This document shows positions 1-6,293 of a DNA stretch of 6,293 bases, one piece after another. Position 1 is the stretch's first letter. Every line of letters begins with the position of its first letter. Position numbers and translations under genes: made by a program. A model generated the notes under the pieces. That model was not told where the DNA came from and did no database searches. It saw only the letters and a list, made by a program, of their open reading frames with translations. The stretch comes from Flavipsychrobacter sp. (GTDB lineage: Bacteria > Bacteroidota > Bacteroidia > Chitinophagales > Chitinophagaceae): positions 1 through 6,293 of the forward strand of contig JAJNBR010000174.1 of NCBI GenBank assembly GCA_021156265.1, read 5' to 3'.

Positions 1-925
1 CTATCGGGTAACCTGTCTGGCCATTACACCACTTCTCAAAGTCGTAATTGTTATTACGCCAGTTTATTTTATCGTATTCCTTCTTAAAAGATTCCGTTAC
101 TACATGCGGAAAATGCCAAAGGATCATCTGGTAGAATTCGCGCCATATAAGTTCCTTCAGCAAAGTGTCATTTAACTGCTTGGCACCCGCTACCAGTTCA
201 CGGATACTTATTGTTCCAAAACGCAAGTGCACGCTTAGCCTTGTCGTGCCATGTATTGCGGGTGTGTCGCGGGTTTTATCGTAGTCTATCGCAATGGCCT
301 TATTCAGCTTTGGTGCTACAGCAACATATTCTGCCTTTTCAAAACCTAAAGAGTTGAGACCGGGGATGAGCTTTGGCGCTTGTTGAAGAAAGTGTTTGTG
401 ATATTTGGATGTCGGATAAGAACTCAGGTGAAACTCATTCAGCTTTTGCAGCCATTTCTTACTGTAGGGCGTAAAAACAGTATAGGGCGCTCCGTTGTCT
501 TTCACCACTTCGCTCTTCTCAAAGATCACCTGGTCTTTATGGCTGTGAAATTCTATTCCTTCACGCTCCAGTAATTGGGCAATTGCATTATCTCGCTGGT
601 TGGCATAGGGCTCGTAATCGTTGTTGGTATAAACAGCTCTTACGTTGTACTCTATCAGCAGTTTTTGAAAACAGTCTTTAGGAGTACCATGCATCACGTA
701 GAGCGTACTTCCTGCCTTCTTCAGCTGTGCCTGCATTTCCTCCAACACATCGTGTATGAACTGAACGCGCTTGTCTTGTCGGTCCTCAAGATCCTCGAGA
801 ATATTGGTATCGAAAATAAAAACAGGTAATACCGGTCTGCCTTCTTTGAGTGCATAGTAAAGCCCGGCATTATCCTGGATCCTGAGATCACGACGAAACC
901 AGAAAATGGAAATTTCTGCAGACAT
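1..925 (-). CDS. phr: Deoxyribodipyrimidine photolyase (class I, cryptochrome/photolyase family), C-terminus cut by window edge
   Basis: A flavoenzyme that uses blue light to split UV-induced pyrimidine dimers in DNA. I translated the minus strand from the ATG at 925-923 and it stays open for 308 codons to the left edge, with no frameshift. The N-terminus IFWFRRDLRIQDNAGL (residues 6-21) is the hallmark opening of the Rossmann-like photolyase domain that binds the antenna cofactor. The FAD-binding helical domain follows, with RLSVHLRFGTISIREL (229-244), ELIWREFYQ (258-266) and the W-x(n)-TGYP signature (TGYP at 304-307). Family members are usually about 430-480 residues, so roughly the last third is outside the window. 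There is no Shine-Dalgarno sequence. TATGTTTT (944-937) is a weak -7-like match without a good -33 partner. The gene lies downstream of the tRNA terminators, so it probably has its own promoter. Family assignment is secure. Whether it is a CPD photolyase or a cryptochrome-like homologue cannot be settled from this part. Confidence 0.95.
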   Translation of the reverse strand, partial: MSAEISIFWFRRDLRIQDNAGLYYALKEGRPVLPVFIFDTNILEDLEDRQDKRVQFIHDVLEEMQAQLKKAGSTLYVMHGTPKDCFQKLLIEYNVRAVYTNNDYEPYANQRDNAIAQLLEREGIEFHSHKDQVIFEKSEVVKDNGAPYTVFTPYSKKWLQKLNEFHLSSYPTSKYHKHFLQQAPKLIPGLNSLGFEKAEYVAVAPKLNKAIAIDYDKTRDTPAIHGTTRLSVHLRFGTISIRELVAGAKQLNDTLLKELIWREFYQMILWHFPHVVTESFKKEYDKINWRNNNYDFEKWCNGQTGYPI

Positions 926-960
926 ACTGCTAAACTAAAACATAAGCTTCCGCCCAGGCA

Positions 961-997
961 AATAAAAAAAGCCAAGTATTTCTACCGGGCTTTTATT
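961..997 (-). terminator. Second intrinsic terminator hairpin after the tRNA unit
   Basis: On the minus strand AAAAGCC (994-988) pairs with GGCTTTT (973-967). An inner GGTA/TACT stem is closed by a GAAA tetraloop, and a run of seven T follows. It lies between the tRNAs and the photolyase start, so it would catch readthrough from the first terminator and insulate the photolyase gene. The stem is imperfect, with one C-T mismatch and a G-T pair. Confidence 0.65.
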
Positions 998-1012
998 CAA
1001 AGTACCTAAAAC

Positions 1013-1042
1013 GAAAATAGCCATCCTAAGATGGCTATTTTC
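1013..1042 (-). terminator. Intrinsic terminator of the tRNA-Ser/tRNA-Pro unit
   Basis: A perfect 13-bp inverted repeat, GAAAATAGCCATC with its complement, around a 4-nt loop. It starts 8 nt past the 3' end of tRNA-Pro. On the minus strand the stem ends in TTTTC and is followed by another TTTT. The A/T-flanked symmetry means it could work in either direction, but only minus-strand genes enter it here. Confidence 0.8.
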
Positions 1043-1050
1043 TTTGTTCG

Positions 1051-1124
1051 TCGGGAAGACAGGATTCGAACCTGCGACCCCCTGGTCCCAAACCAGATGC
1101 GCTACCGGCCTGCGCTACTTCCCG
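1051..1124 (-). tRNA. tRNA-Pro (anticodon UGG)
   Basis: The 74-nt cloverleaf folds by eye. The acceptor stem CGGGAAG/CTTCCCG is a perfect 7 bp with discriminator A. The D stem is GCGC/GCGC. The anticodon stem TCTGG/CCAGG has loop TTTGGGA, with the UGG anticodon at 1090-1088. The T arm carries the usual TTCGAAT loop. The 3' CCA is not encoded. It is transcribed after tRNA-Ser with a 38-nt spacer, and a terminator follows within 8 nt. UGG-Pro reads CCA and, by wobble, other CCN codons. Confidence 0.96.
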
Positions 1125-1162
1125 AACCTTATTGATAGCAAGCTACCAATGATTTTGGACAG

Positions 1163-1251
1163 CGGTGAGGGCGGGATTCGAACCCGCGGTACGGTTTGAC
1201 CCGTACGACAGTTTAGCAAACTGTTGGTTTCGGCCACTCACCCACCTCACC
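1163..1251 (-). tRNA. tRNA-Ser (anticodon GCU)
   Basis: An 89-nt class II tRNA. The acceptor stem GGTGAGG/CCTCACC is a perfect 7 bp with discriminator G, as expected for serine. The anticodon stem ACAGT/ACTGT has loop TTGCTAA, with GCU at 1217-1215. The long variable arm has stem GTACGG/CCGTAC, diagnostic of serine-type tRNAs. The T stem GCGGG/CCCGC carries the TTCGAAT loop. CCA is not encoded. It is the promoter-proximal gene of the two-tRNA unit and decodes AGC/AGU. Confidence 0.96.
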
Positions 1252-1317
1252 TATAATTTTCTAGCGCAACTCGCTAATAGCATAAAGAACTAGTTATCAC
1301 CCCGATTTGGGGGACTG

Positions 1318-1347
1318 CAAAGATAGATTTATTAGCGAAAAAACAAA
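1318..1347 (-). promoter_or_regulatory. Bacteroidetes-type promoter for the tRNA unit
   Basis: The minus strand has TTTG (1347-1344), an 18-nt spacer, then TATCTTTG (1325-1318). This is an exact match to the TAnnTTTG -7 element known for the Bacteroidetes primary sigma factor, with a suitable -33 element. The predicted start is near 1311-1315, giving a leader of about 60 nt before tRNA-Ser. A CCCC/GGGG hairpin (1300-1312) falls at the predicted transcript start, and a TAGCG/CGCTA stem (1262-1276) lies further along the leader. Confidence 0.72.
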
Positions 1348-1397
1348 AGATTTTTTCAAAGCTTTTAGAAAAAGGCTCTCATCGCTACCGTGTATTA

Positions 1398-2927
1398 TTA
1401 CTCTTTTATTTTGTACACAGCCAGGATGGTACTATTCAGCACTTTAATGCTGTAAACCCGCTTTTCTTCTGGCATTTTATACTCATATGTGCGAAATAGC
1501 GCTATGCGGTAGTCAAGCGATGTTTCATCTTCTTTTACCGGTCTCAGGCGTTTCCTGTCTTCGGCCGGCAACAACAGCCAGTTATACCTTTGTGTAGGAC
1601 CATCATTTACAATGATCAGCGACGATGTATCGTGCGCGAGGATATACTCCATTGCCTGCTTATTGGAGAGACCCCAATAATCGAGCTCATATTTACTGCG
1701 CAGATTTTCGTCTGCTTTAGAGGTCAGCTCATTAAAGTACACCTGCTGGTAAGGATGGTATTTGACCATAAAAAAAGCAACAAAACCAAACTGCAGTATA
1801 CACAATAGCTTAACCGCGATCCCGGCCCTGGGAATCCGCAGTAGTTTATCCACCCCGAACAGAAGCAGTAGAATGAAAGATGGATAAATAAAATAGAGAT
1901 GCCGCCAATCATCATACACTACCGAGTTCAAAGCTACCACCATAACGACCGGCGCAACAAGGATTAAAAAGTATAATAAGAAATTACGGTCGCGGGTGTT
2001 TGCCAGAAACCGCAGCGGCTGCTTCACGAAAGAAACGATCAGCCAAATAATACCAACGCCTCCAAATACCAGCCACAACAGCGGCGTTGTTATGACAAAC
2101 CATGTAGGTATGTAAGTCCAGGGCAGCTCAGTTGCTTTAATGATCTCTCCGCCTAAAAGCACTTCACCATCAAACCTGAAATGTGACATATTTCGGAACG
2201 CCTCGAGAAAACTACGCAACGGATCGCGCCACAACGTGGGCCAGAATGCATATACGGCTATACAAAATCCGACCAGGCACAAGACGGCGCTAAAGAGCTT
2301 TCTCCATATTGCTCTCCTATCGCTGCGTACGCTGAAAATGTCGATAAGAAAGAATAAACCTATAAAGCCAATGAGTATTATGCCCAGCAACCTGATGCTG
2401 GTAGTATAGCCGAGCACCAGGCCCAAAATAAAATAAGGCAACGGCTTATTTCTCGCAAACGCCCATGCACTGGCAGCAAACGAAAGCAGGAACATACACA
2501 TAAACGGTATGTCCTTGCTGTTGAAAAAAGAATGTGCAAAAAATCGTGGTGTAAAGATGAGTATCAGTAGACCCAGGCATGCGAGGAACTGGCTTTTTAA
2601 TAATCTTAACATGAAGATGTAGCCGATAAACATGCTGCACAGGAAGAACAGGTTTTGAACCAGGTGGCGCATCAGGTAAATGCTGCGACTGTCGCTAAGA
2701 CCTAAACGTTTTTCAATCATTATCAGTGGCATCTCAAAGCCTGCCCCGTGATCGCGCTCTATGTAATGATTCAACCCTTCATCGTTATTAAATACATAAT
2801 TGTAGCTCATGTATCCTATTTCGCGCTGTATCGTCTCATCCCACGATATGCCGTAGTCTTTGCAGATAAAAAAACTAAGCGCCAGCGAGCAAACAAATAT
2901 GATAAAGCCGGGTAGGTAACTTTTCAT
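1398..2927 (-). CDS. Polytopic GT-C type membrane glycosyltransferase (GT39/ArnT/PMT-like)
   Basis: Probably transfers a sugar from a polyprenyl-phosphate donor to a lipid, glycan or protein on the outer face of the inner membrane. Donor and acceptor cannot be read from sequence. I chose the ATG at 2927 (509 aa). The open frame reaches a TTG at 3017, but those 30 extra codons run through the dnaA terminator and are not membrane-like. From the ATG a first transmembrane helix (about 5-22) is followed by DYGISWDE (24-31), fitting the acidic catalytic motif of the first outer loop in GT-C enzymes. About ten more hydrophobic helices follow up to residue 390, with PRFFAHSFFNSKDIP (127-141), FWPTLWRDP (228-236) and YDDWRHLYFIYP (338-349). 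The tail (about 390-509) is soluble and includes HPYQQVYFNE and LDYWGLS. dnaA lies upstream but is separated by a terminator. No strong terminator follows, only a bulged hairpin near 1361-1378, so readthrough into the tRNA unit is possible. Confidence 0.8.
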   Translation of the reverse strand: MKSYLPGFIIFVCSLALSFFICKDYGISWDETIQREIGYMSYNYVFNNDEGLNHYIERDHGAGFEMPLIMIEKRLGLSDSRSIYLMRHLVQNLFFLCSMFIGYIFMLRLLKSQFLACLGLLILIFTPRFFAHSFFNSKDIPFMCMFLLSFAASAWAFARNKPLPYFILGLVLGYTTSIRLLGIILIGFIGLFFLIDIFSVRSDRRAIWRKLFSAVLCLVGFCIAVYAFWPTLWRDPLRSFLEAFRNMSHFRFDGEVLLGGEIIKATELPWTYIPTWFVITTPLLWLVFGGVGIIWLIVSFVKQPLRFLANTRDRNFLLYFLILVAPVVMVVALNSVVYDDWRHLYFIYPSFILLLLFGVDKLLRIPRAGIAVKLLCILQFGFVAFFMVKYHPYQQVYFNELTSKADENLRSKYELDYWGLSNKQAMEYILAHDTSSLIIVNDGPTQRYNWLLLPAEDRKRLRPVKEDETSLDYRIALFRTYEYKMPEEKRVYSIKVLNSTILAVYKIKE

Positions 2928-2947
2928 TGTATCAAAGCTGTGTGCTT

Positions 2948-2955
2948 CAAAGATA
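2948..2955 (-). promoter_or_regulatory. Promoter -7 element for the glycosyltransferase gene
   Basis: TATCTTTG on the minus strand is an exact TAnnTTTG match and is identical to the tRNA promoter element. It lies 20 nt before the ATG at 2927, so the leader would be only about 13-17 nt. It sits directly after the dnaA terminator, which fits an independent transcription unit. I see no TTTG at the expected -33 spacing, only a TTG 11 nt upstream. Confidence 0.5.
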
Positions 2956-2984
2956 ACGTCCTTATGCAAGGGGTGTTCTGTAAA

Positions 2985-3012
2985 ATAAAAAAGCCCCAGA
3001 CGTCCGGGGCTT
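2985..3012 (-). terminator. Intrinsic terminator of dnaA
   Basis: On the minus strand AAGCCCC (3012-3006) pairs with GGGGCTT (2997-2991). The stem is extended by a G-T and a G-C pair around a small ACGT loop, and TTTTTT then ATTTT follow. It begins 21 nt after the dnaA stop. The GC-rich stem with T tail makes it the strongest terminator in the window. Confidence 0.88.
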
Positions 3013-3033
3013 CTCAAAAATAAGTTTGGGCTA

Positions 3034-4509
3034 TTATAAGCTGGCGAGCTGTACTTTTTGCGTTAGCTCCAGCAGGTGTTCTTTATATTCTCCATCGGTG
3101 TCCATCAGGTTTTCCACTGTTTGGCAAGAGTGTATCACCGTAGTATGATCGAAACCGCCAAAGTGTTCGCCGATGTTTTTCAGCGAGCTCTTGGTAAACT
3201 TCTTCGCCAGGTACATAGTGATCTGTCTCGCCTGCACCACCTCGCGCTTACGGGTTTTAGCCAGCAGGCGGTCGTACGGCAGGTGAAAGTACTCGCATAC
3301 CATTTTCTGGATGTTTTCTATAGTCAGCTCGCGCGCAGCTGTCTTCACAAAATTCTTCATCACGCGCTTGGCCAGGTCTATGTCTATTTCTTTTTTGTTC
3401 AGCGTTGCCTGTGCAAACAAGGCTATTAGCGCACCTTCCAGCTCCCGCACATTGCTCTGTACATTATAAGCTACATACTTCACCACGTCTTCCGGTATCT
3501 CCAGGCCTTCCTGTTTCATCTTCACCTGCAGTATTTGCTGGCGAGTTTCAAAGTCGGGCGCCTGTATGTCCGCATTCAGTCCCCAGCGAAAACGGCTCAG
3601 CAGGCGTTCCTGCATACCTTCCATATCCTTGGGTGGTGTATCGCTGGTCAGTATTATCTGCTTACCGCTCTGGTGCAGGTGGTTGAATATTGCGAAGAAA
3701 ACATCTTGTGTTTTAGTTGCCGGAACGAACAGATGGATATCATCCAGTATCAATACATCTATCAGTTGATAGAAGTGTATGAAATCGTTGATCTCGTTAT
3801 TCTTTGAATGCTCTATGAACTGGTTGATGAATTTCTCTGCGCTTACATACAACACAGCTTTGTTGGGGTGCATGCGGCGCACTTCATTACCTATTGCCTG
3901 AACCAGGTGGGTCTTACCCCAACCTACGCCGCCAAATACCACCAGCGGATTAAAGGATGTTGCACCCGGTTTTTGTGCTACGTGAAATCCTGCCGAACGG
4001 GCTACCCTGTTGCAATCACCTTCTACATAATTATCAAATGTGTAGTTGGCATTCAGCTGCGGGTCTATCTGCATACGCTTCAGGCCCGGGATAGCATAAG
4101 GTGTTTTTATATTATGCGGGTCGTCCCATTTCAGGGGCATGTCCACATAATTATTTTCTTTCGATGGTTTGGTATACGTTCTGCCCGGCATGTTGATAGC
4201 AGCCGGCTTGCGTGCCGAATTGCTCTCCATCATGATGCGATACTCCAGACGACCCTCTTTGCCTAATACACGCTTGATGGTTTTTCCCAGCAGTTCCACA
4301 TAATGCTCTTCCAGCCATTCATAAAAAAACTGGCTCGGCACCTGCAAGGTCAAAATATTATTGGAAAGCGCAACTGCTTTGATTGGCTCAAACCATGTTT
4401 GGAATGTACGCCAGTTAACGTTGTCTTTGATAATACCTAAACACTTCTCCCATGCTCCCTCTGCTTCGTTCAAAATATTGTTTGTTGTATTGTATAGATT
4501 ATTATCCAT
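3034..4509 (-). CDS. dnaA: Chromosomal replication initiator protein DnaA
   Basis: An AAA+ ATPase that binds DnaA boxes and opens the replication origin. The ATG at 4509 gives 491 aa. An upstream TTG at 4533 would add only eight residues and lacks support. Positions below are from the ATG. Domain I (about 10-85) includes WRTFQTWFEPIKAV. A linker with KENNYVDMPLKWDD follows. The AAA+ core has Walker A GGVGWGKTH (193-201), Walker B VLILDDIHLF (252-261), sensor 1 ILTSDTPP (286-293), the arginine-finger box RLLSRFRWGL (302-311) and sensor 2 NVRELEGAL (353-361). The C-terminal DNA-binding domain has ARQITMYLAKK and the signature GGFDHTTVIHSC (451-462). The residue before DHTT is Phe, where most DnaA proteins have Arg. 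Length fits the family. The gene stands alone, with no dnaN or recF beside it, and ends at its own terminator. No convincing TAnnTTTG element precedes it; the closest are TAATTTG (4547-4541) and TAACTTG (4537-4531), each one T short. Confidence 0.98.
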   Translation of the reverse strand: MDNNLYNTTNNILNEAEGAWEKCLGIIKDNVNWRTFQTWFEPIKAVALSNNILTLQVPSQFFYEWLEEHYVELLGKTIKRVLGKEGRLEYRIMMESNSARKPAAINMPGRTYTKPSKENNYVDMPLKWDDPHNIKTPYAIPGLKRMQIDPQLNANYTFDNYVEGDCNRVARSAGFHVAQKPGATSFNPLVVFGGVGWGKTHLVQAIGNEVRRMHPNKAVLYVSAEKFINQFIEHSKNNEINDFIHFYQLIDVLILDDIHLFVPATKTQDVFFAIFNHLHQSGKQIILTSDTPPKDMEGMQERLLSRFRWGLNADIQAPDFETRQQILQVKMKQEGLEIPEDVVKYVAYNVQSNVRELEGALIALFAQATLNKKEIDIDLAKRVMKNFVKTAARELTIENIQKMVCEYFHLPYDRLLAKTRKREVVQARQITMYLAKKFTKSSLKNIGEHFGGFDHTTVIHSCQTVENLMDTDGEYKEHLLELTQKVQLASL

Positions 4510-4714
4510 TTTGGATCTTACTCGTTCAATCAAGTTATACCAAATTATGTAAAACCGTTTTAGTAAAGCGACAAAACTTCCATACCGAAAAAAATCATTT
4601 CAATTTTACGGATCAATTCACACTTAGCCTAACCAAAAAATGTATTTATTTCAGACGCTGCAAGACCAATTTCACGTTTCGTTTTTCCCTACTGTCGCAT
4701 TCCTAAAGCAGGAG

Positions 4715-4737
4715 AACGAAATTGCTAACAATTTGTT
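4715..4737. repeat. Imperfect inverted repeat in the dnaA/nhaA intergenic region
   Basis: AAATTG-CTAA-CAATTT is a perfect 6-bp palindrome arm pair with a 4-nt centre (4719-4734). It extends to nine pairs (AAC...GTT) if the G at 4718 is bulged. There is no T tail and no gene directly upstream on either strand, so it does not look like a terminator. It could be an operator for dnaA or nhaA, or chance in AT-rich DNA. Confidence 0.35.
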
Positions 4738-4897
4738 GAAAAAAAAAATTTCTCACCCCTTGTTTGTTTAGTTCAGATTACAGAATACGAAACGAAAAGT
4801 TTGGACCTGTTTTTGCTAAACGGAAAAAAAATTCCTGAAAAATTTAATCTCGTTTTTTATTGTTTTTTTTACAAAAGTTTCCTTCAATTTCCGTACC

Positions 4898-4905
4898 TAT
4901 TTTTG
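4898..4905 (+). promoter_or_regulatory. Possible -7 element of nhaA
   Basis: TATTTTTG is an exact TAnnTTTG match, but it ends only 4 nt before the nhaA ATG. It would give a leaderless or nearly leaderless message. No TTTG or TTG occurs at the expected -33 spacing. The region is very T-rich, so a chance match is quite possible. Confidence 0.3.
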
Positions 4906-4909
4906 AGAC

Positions 4910-6118
4910 ATGACAAGAAAACGGCGAGCAATAGATTTTTTGGAAGAACGGTTCATATCACCTGCCAAAGAGTTCATCCATGACAGCCGCACTGTGGGTA
5001 TCGTTCTGATATGCTGCACGTTGATATCACTTGTTGTAAGTAACAGTTCATGGACCGATAGCTATCTAGCATTTTGGGGAAAAGAAATGCATATTCCCAT
5101 TCCCCATCTACATCTTCCGCATTCGATCATCCATTTTATTAATGATGGATTAATGGCCGTATTCTTTTTTCTGGTGGGAATGGAAATAAAGCGGGAATTG
5201 ATGGTGGGGGAATTATCTACCCTGAAAAAATCCATGGTGCCGATAATAGCAGCGGTGGGTGGAATGGTAGTACCGGCAACTATGTATCTATTATGGTGCG
5301 GCGGTACACCGTTGAGCAAGGGCTGGGGAATACCCATGGCAACCGATATTGCTTTTTCCCTGGGGGTATTATCGTTGCTGGGTAAGCGCGCGCCGCTCTC
5401 CTTAAGAATATTCCTGACAGCACTCGCTATCATCGACGATCTCGGGGGGATTCTGGCTATTGCGATTTTTTATACCGAGAATATCCATTTCAATTACTTG
5501 GTTCTGGCTCTCGCAACATTAGTTGTGCTTACATTAATGAACCTGCTTAAAGTAAAAAGGTATAGTTTCTTTTTTTTATTCGGTATCATACTCTGGTACC
5601 TGATGTACAACTCGGGCGTACATGCAACTATTTCCGGTGTATTACTTGCTTTCACCATTCCATTGCATAAGATCGACAAACTGGAGCACGCATTGCACGA
5701 CCCTGTCAACTTTGTTATTCTTCCCTTATTTGCCCTGGCCAATACAGCCATTGTTTTGCCAACCGATTTTGAGATCATTTTTTCTTCTATCGTCCATCAC
5801 GGCATCTTCATGGGACTGGTATTAGGCAAACCTATCGGCATCTTGCTGTTTAGCTACCTCGCGGTGAAATTTGGTATAGGTGCATTGCCCACCGGCATGC
5901 GGTGGAAACAAGTATTAGGCATGGGTATGATAGCCGGTATTGGTTTCACCATGTCGATATTCATCGCAACCCTTGCATTCGGCGACCCAAGGGTACAACT
6001 GGTAGCCAAAGTGGCCATCATCGGGGCATCCTTCACCGCTGGCATTATCGGCTTTTTCTACCTGAAACTTCTTTCAGAAAAGAAAATTCATATTACTACC
6101 GCTTCCATAAAAAAATAA
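4910..6118 (+). CDS. nhaA: Na+/H+ antiporter NhaA
   Basis: An inner-membrane electrogenic antiporter that expels Na+ (or Li+) in exchange for protons, supporting salt tolerance and cytoplasmic pH control at alkaline pH. At 402 aa it is complete and near the usual length. It has about twelve hydrophobic helices. The residues needed for transport in the E. coli enzyme are present: ATDIAFSLG carries D146 (E. coli D133), ALAIIDDLGG carries D176 and D177 (D163/D164), and LGKPIG carries K307 (K300). FLVGMEIKREL has E92 and E96, matching E78/E82, and SGVHATISGV has H238, matching H225. The ATG at 4910 is the only good start. The next Met in frame lies after the first helix. There is no Shine-Dalgarno sequence (CCTATTTTTGAGAC precedes the ATG). 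It is divergent from dnaA and ends inside a terminator stem, so it appears monocistronic. No nhaR-type regulator is nearby. Confidence 0.97.
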   Translation: MTRKRRAIDFLEERFISPAKEFIHDSRTVGIVLICCTLISLVVSNSSWTDSYLAFWGKEMHIPIPHLHLPHSIIHFINDGLMAVFFFLVGMEIKRELMVGELSTLKKSMVPIIAAVGGMVVPATMYLLWCGGTPLSKGWGIPMATDIAFSLGVLSLLGKRAPLSLRIFLTALAIIDDLGGILAIAIFYTENIHFNYLVLALATLVVLTLMNLLKVKRYSFFFLFGIILWYLMYNSGVHATISGVLLAFTIPLHKIDKLEHALHDPVNFVILPLFALANTAIVLPTDFEIIFSSIVHHGIFMGLVLGKPIGILLFSYLAVKFGIGALPTGMRWKQVLGMGMIAGIGFTMSIFIATLAFGDPRVQLVAKVAIIGASFTAGIIGFFYLKLLSEKKIHITTASIKK

Positions 6119-6146
6119 GCCCCGCATTGCAAGGCTTATTCATTTT
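6114..6146. terminator. Bidirectional terminator between nhaA and the cytochrome gene
   Basis: AATAAGCC (6114-6121) pairs with GGCTTATT (6133-6140), and the nhaA stop codon TAA lies within the left arm. A T5 tract (6142-6146) follows on the plus strand. On the minus strand the stem is followed by a run of seven T. It can therefore end both nhaA and the converging cytochrome gene, whose stop is 55 nt away. Confidence 0.82.
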
Positions 6147-6194
6147 TACCTATTAACCCAATAGCTTGCTGACTTAATTAACCGTTCACTTTTC

Positions 6195-6293
6195 TCAACC
6201 CTGCTGTGCTATTATAGCATTCGGCACCCTGTTGTCCACCGGTTTTATCGACTGCAGGTAGTCAAATATCGATTGTGCATCTTCATCAGAAAG
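6195..6293 (-). CDS. C-terminal fragment of a c-type cytochrome (start beyond right edge)
   Basis: The minus strand reads open from the right edge for 32 codons to a TGA at 6197-6195. The sequence LSDEDAQSIFDYLQSIKPV followed by DNRVP closely resembles the last helix of class I cytochrome c domains, where L(T/S)D-D-(x)-I-x-YL-(x)-S-(x)-P/K-P-V is followed by N-x-VP. The haem-binding CxxCH and the axial Met would be upstream, outside the window. So the domain number and partner, such as a fused oxidase or dehydrogenase, cannot be told. It converges on nhaA. The call rests on a short motif, and the short length limits confidence. Confidence 0.68.
   Translation of the reverse strand, partial: LSDEDAQSIFDYLQSIKPVDNRVPNAIIAQQG

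Larger units (their letters stand above)
4510..4909. other. AT-rich divergent intergenic region between dnaA and nhaA
   Basis: A 400-bp stretch with no credible gene. It holds the control regions of two genes facing away from each other. It is rich in homopolymer tracts: ten A at 4739-4748, eight A at 4824-4831, T6 near 4853-4858 and T8 at 4863-4870. A bulged inverted repeat lies at 4715-4737. I found no full DnaA box (TTATCCACA or its complement), so it is not an obvious oriC. The nearest thing is TTATCCATT (4502-4510) over the dnaA start codon, with 7 of 9 bases matching. Short open frames here look like chance. Confidence 0.7.

Noticed and set aside
380..975. Open frames of 64-84 codons over the photolyase gene
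   Set aside because: The conserved photolyase frame covers 925 to 1 without interruption, and these are other frames of the same DNA.
1846..1854. DnaA box TTATCCACC (8 of 9 bases)
   Set aside because: It is a single site inside the glycosyltransferase coding sequence, encoding ordinary residues (VDK), with no partner sites nearby.
3405..4266. Several plus-strand open frames of 67-152 codons opposite dnaA
   Set aside because: They lie antisense to a well-conserved gene and show no recognisable domains. They are shadows of dnaA codon structure.
4510..4533. TTG start adding eight residues to DnaA
   Set aside because: The ATG at 4509 is a stronger start, and the extra residues show no family similarity.
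4739..4870. Phased A/T tracts as a curved-DNA regulatory element
   Set aside because: The tracts are irregularly spaced and not at about 10-11 bp, so base composition explains them well enough.
4510..4909. Chromosomal origin (oriC) next to dnaA
   Set aside because: The region is AT-rich, but I found no cluster of DnaA boxes on either strand. Only one 7-of-9 match lies at the dnaA start codon.
4452..4983. Short plus-strand frames across the dnaA/nhaA gap
   Set aside because: They are low-complexity, Phe/Lys-rich products of A/T tracts, overlap real genes and lack any conserved motif.

Overview
This 6.3-kb window looks like an ordinary chromosomal housekeeping segment from a member of the Bacteroidetes, probably near Chitinophagaceae. 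That placement is an inference from three things: promoter-like TAnnTTTG elements, the absence of Shine-Dalgarno sequences before the starts, and the general character of the proteins. There is no sign of a mobile element, CRISPR array or phage, and I did not find a new multi-gene system.

Layout from left to right. A class I DNA photolyase gene (minus strand, 925 to beyond base 1) loses its C-terminus at the left edge. Upstream of it is a two-tRNA unit on the minus strand, tRNA-Ser(GCU) then tRNA-Pro(UGG). It has a good Bacteroidetes-type promoter (1318-1347) and two tandem terminator hairpins (1013-1042 and 961-997). Next comes a polytopic GT-C type membrane glycosyltransferase (minus, 2927-1398). 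It is separated from dnaA (minus, 4509-3034) by a strong intrinsic terminator, with a promoter-like element just upstream of its start, so it is probably its own transcription unit. A 400-bp AT-rich divergent intergenic region (4510-4909) follows. Then comes nhaA, a complete Na+/H+ antiporter (plus, 4910-6118), ending in a bidirectional terminator that overlaps its stop codon. The last 99 bases hold the C-terminal end of a c-type cytochrome on the minus strand, running off the right edge.

The genes do not form one pathway: DNA repair, tRNAs, surface or lipid-linked glycosylation, replication initiation, sodium/pH homeostasis and electron transfer. Clear terminators sit after the tRNA unit, after dnaA and after nhaA, which argues for separate transcription units. 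The points worth a second look are small: a Phe where DnaA proteins usually have Arg just before the DHTT DNA-recognition motif, a near-palindrome in the dnaA/nhaA gap, and a possible near-leaderless start for nhaA.
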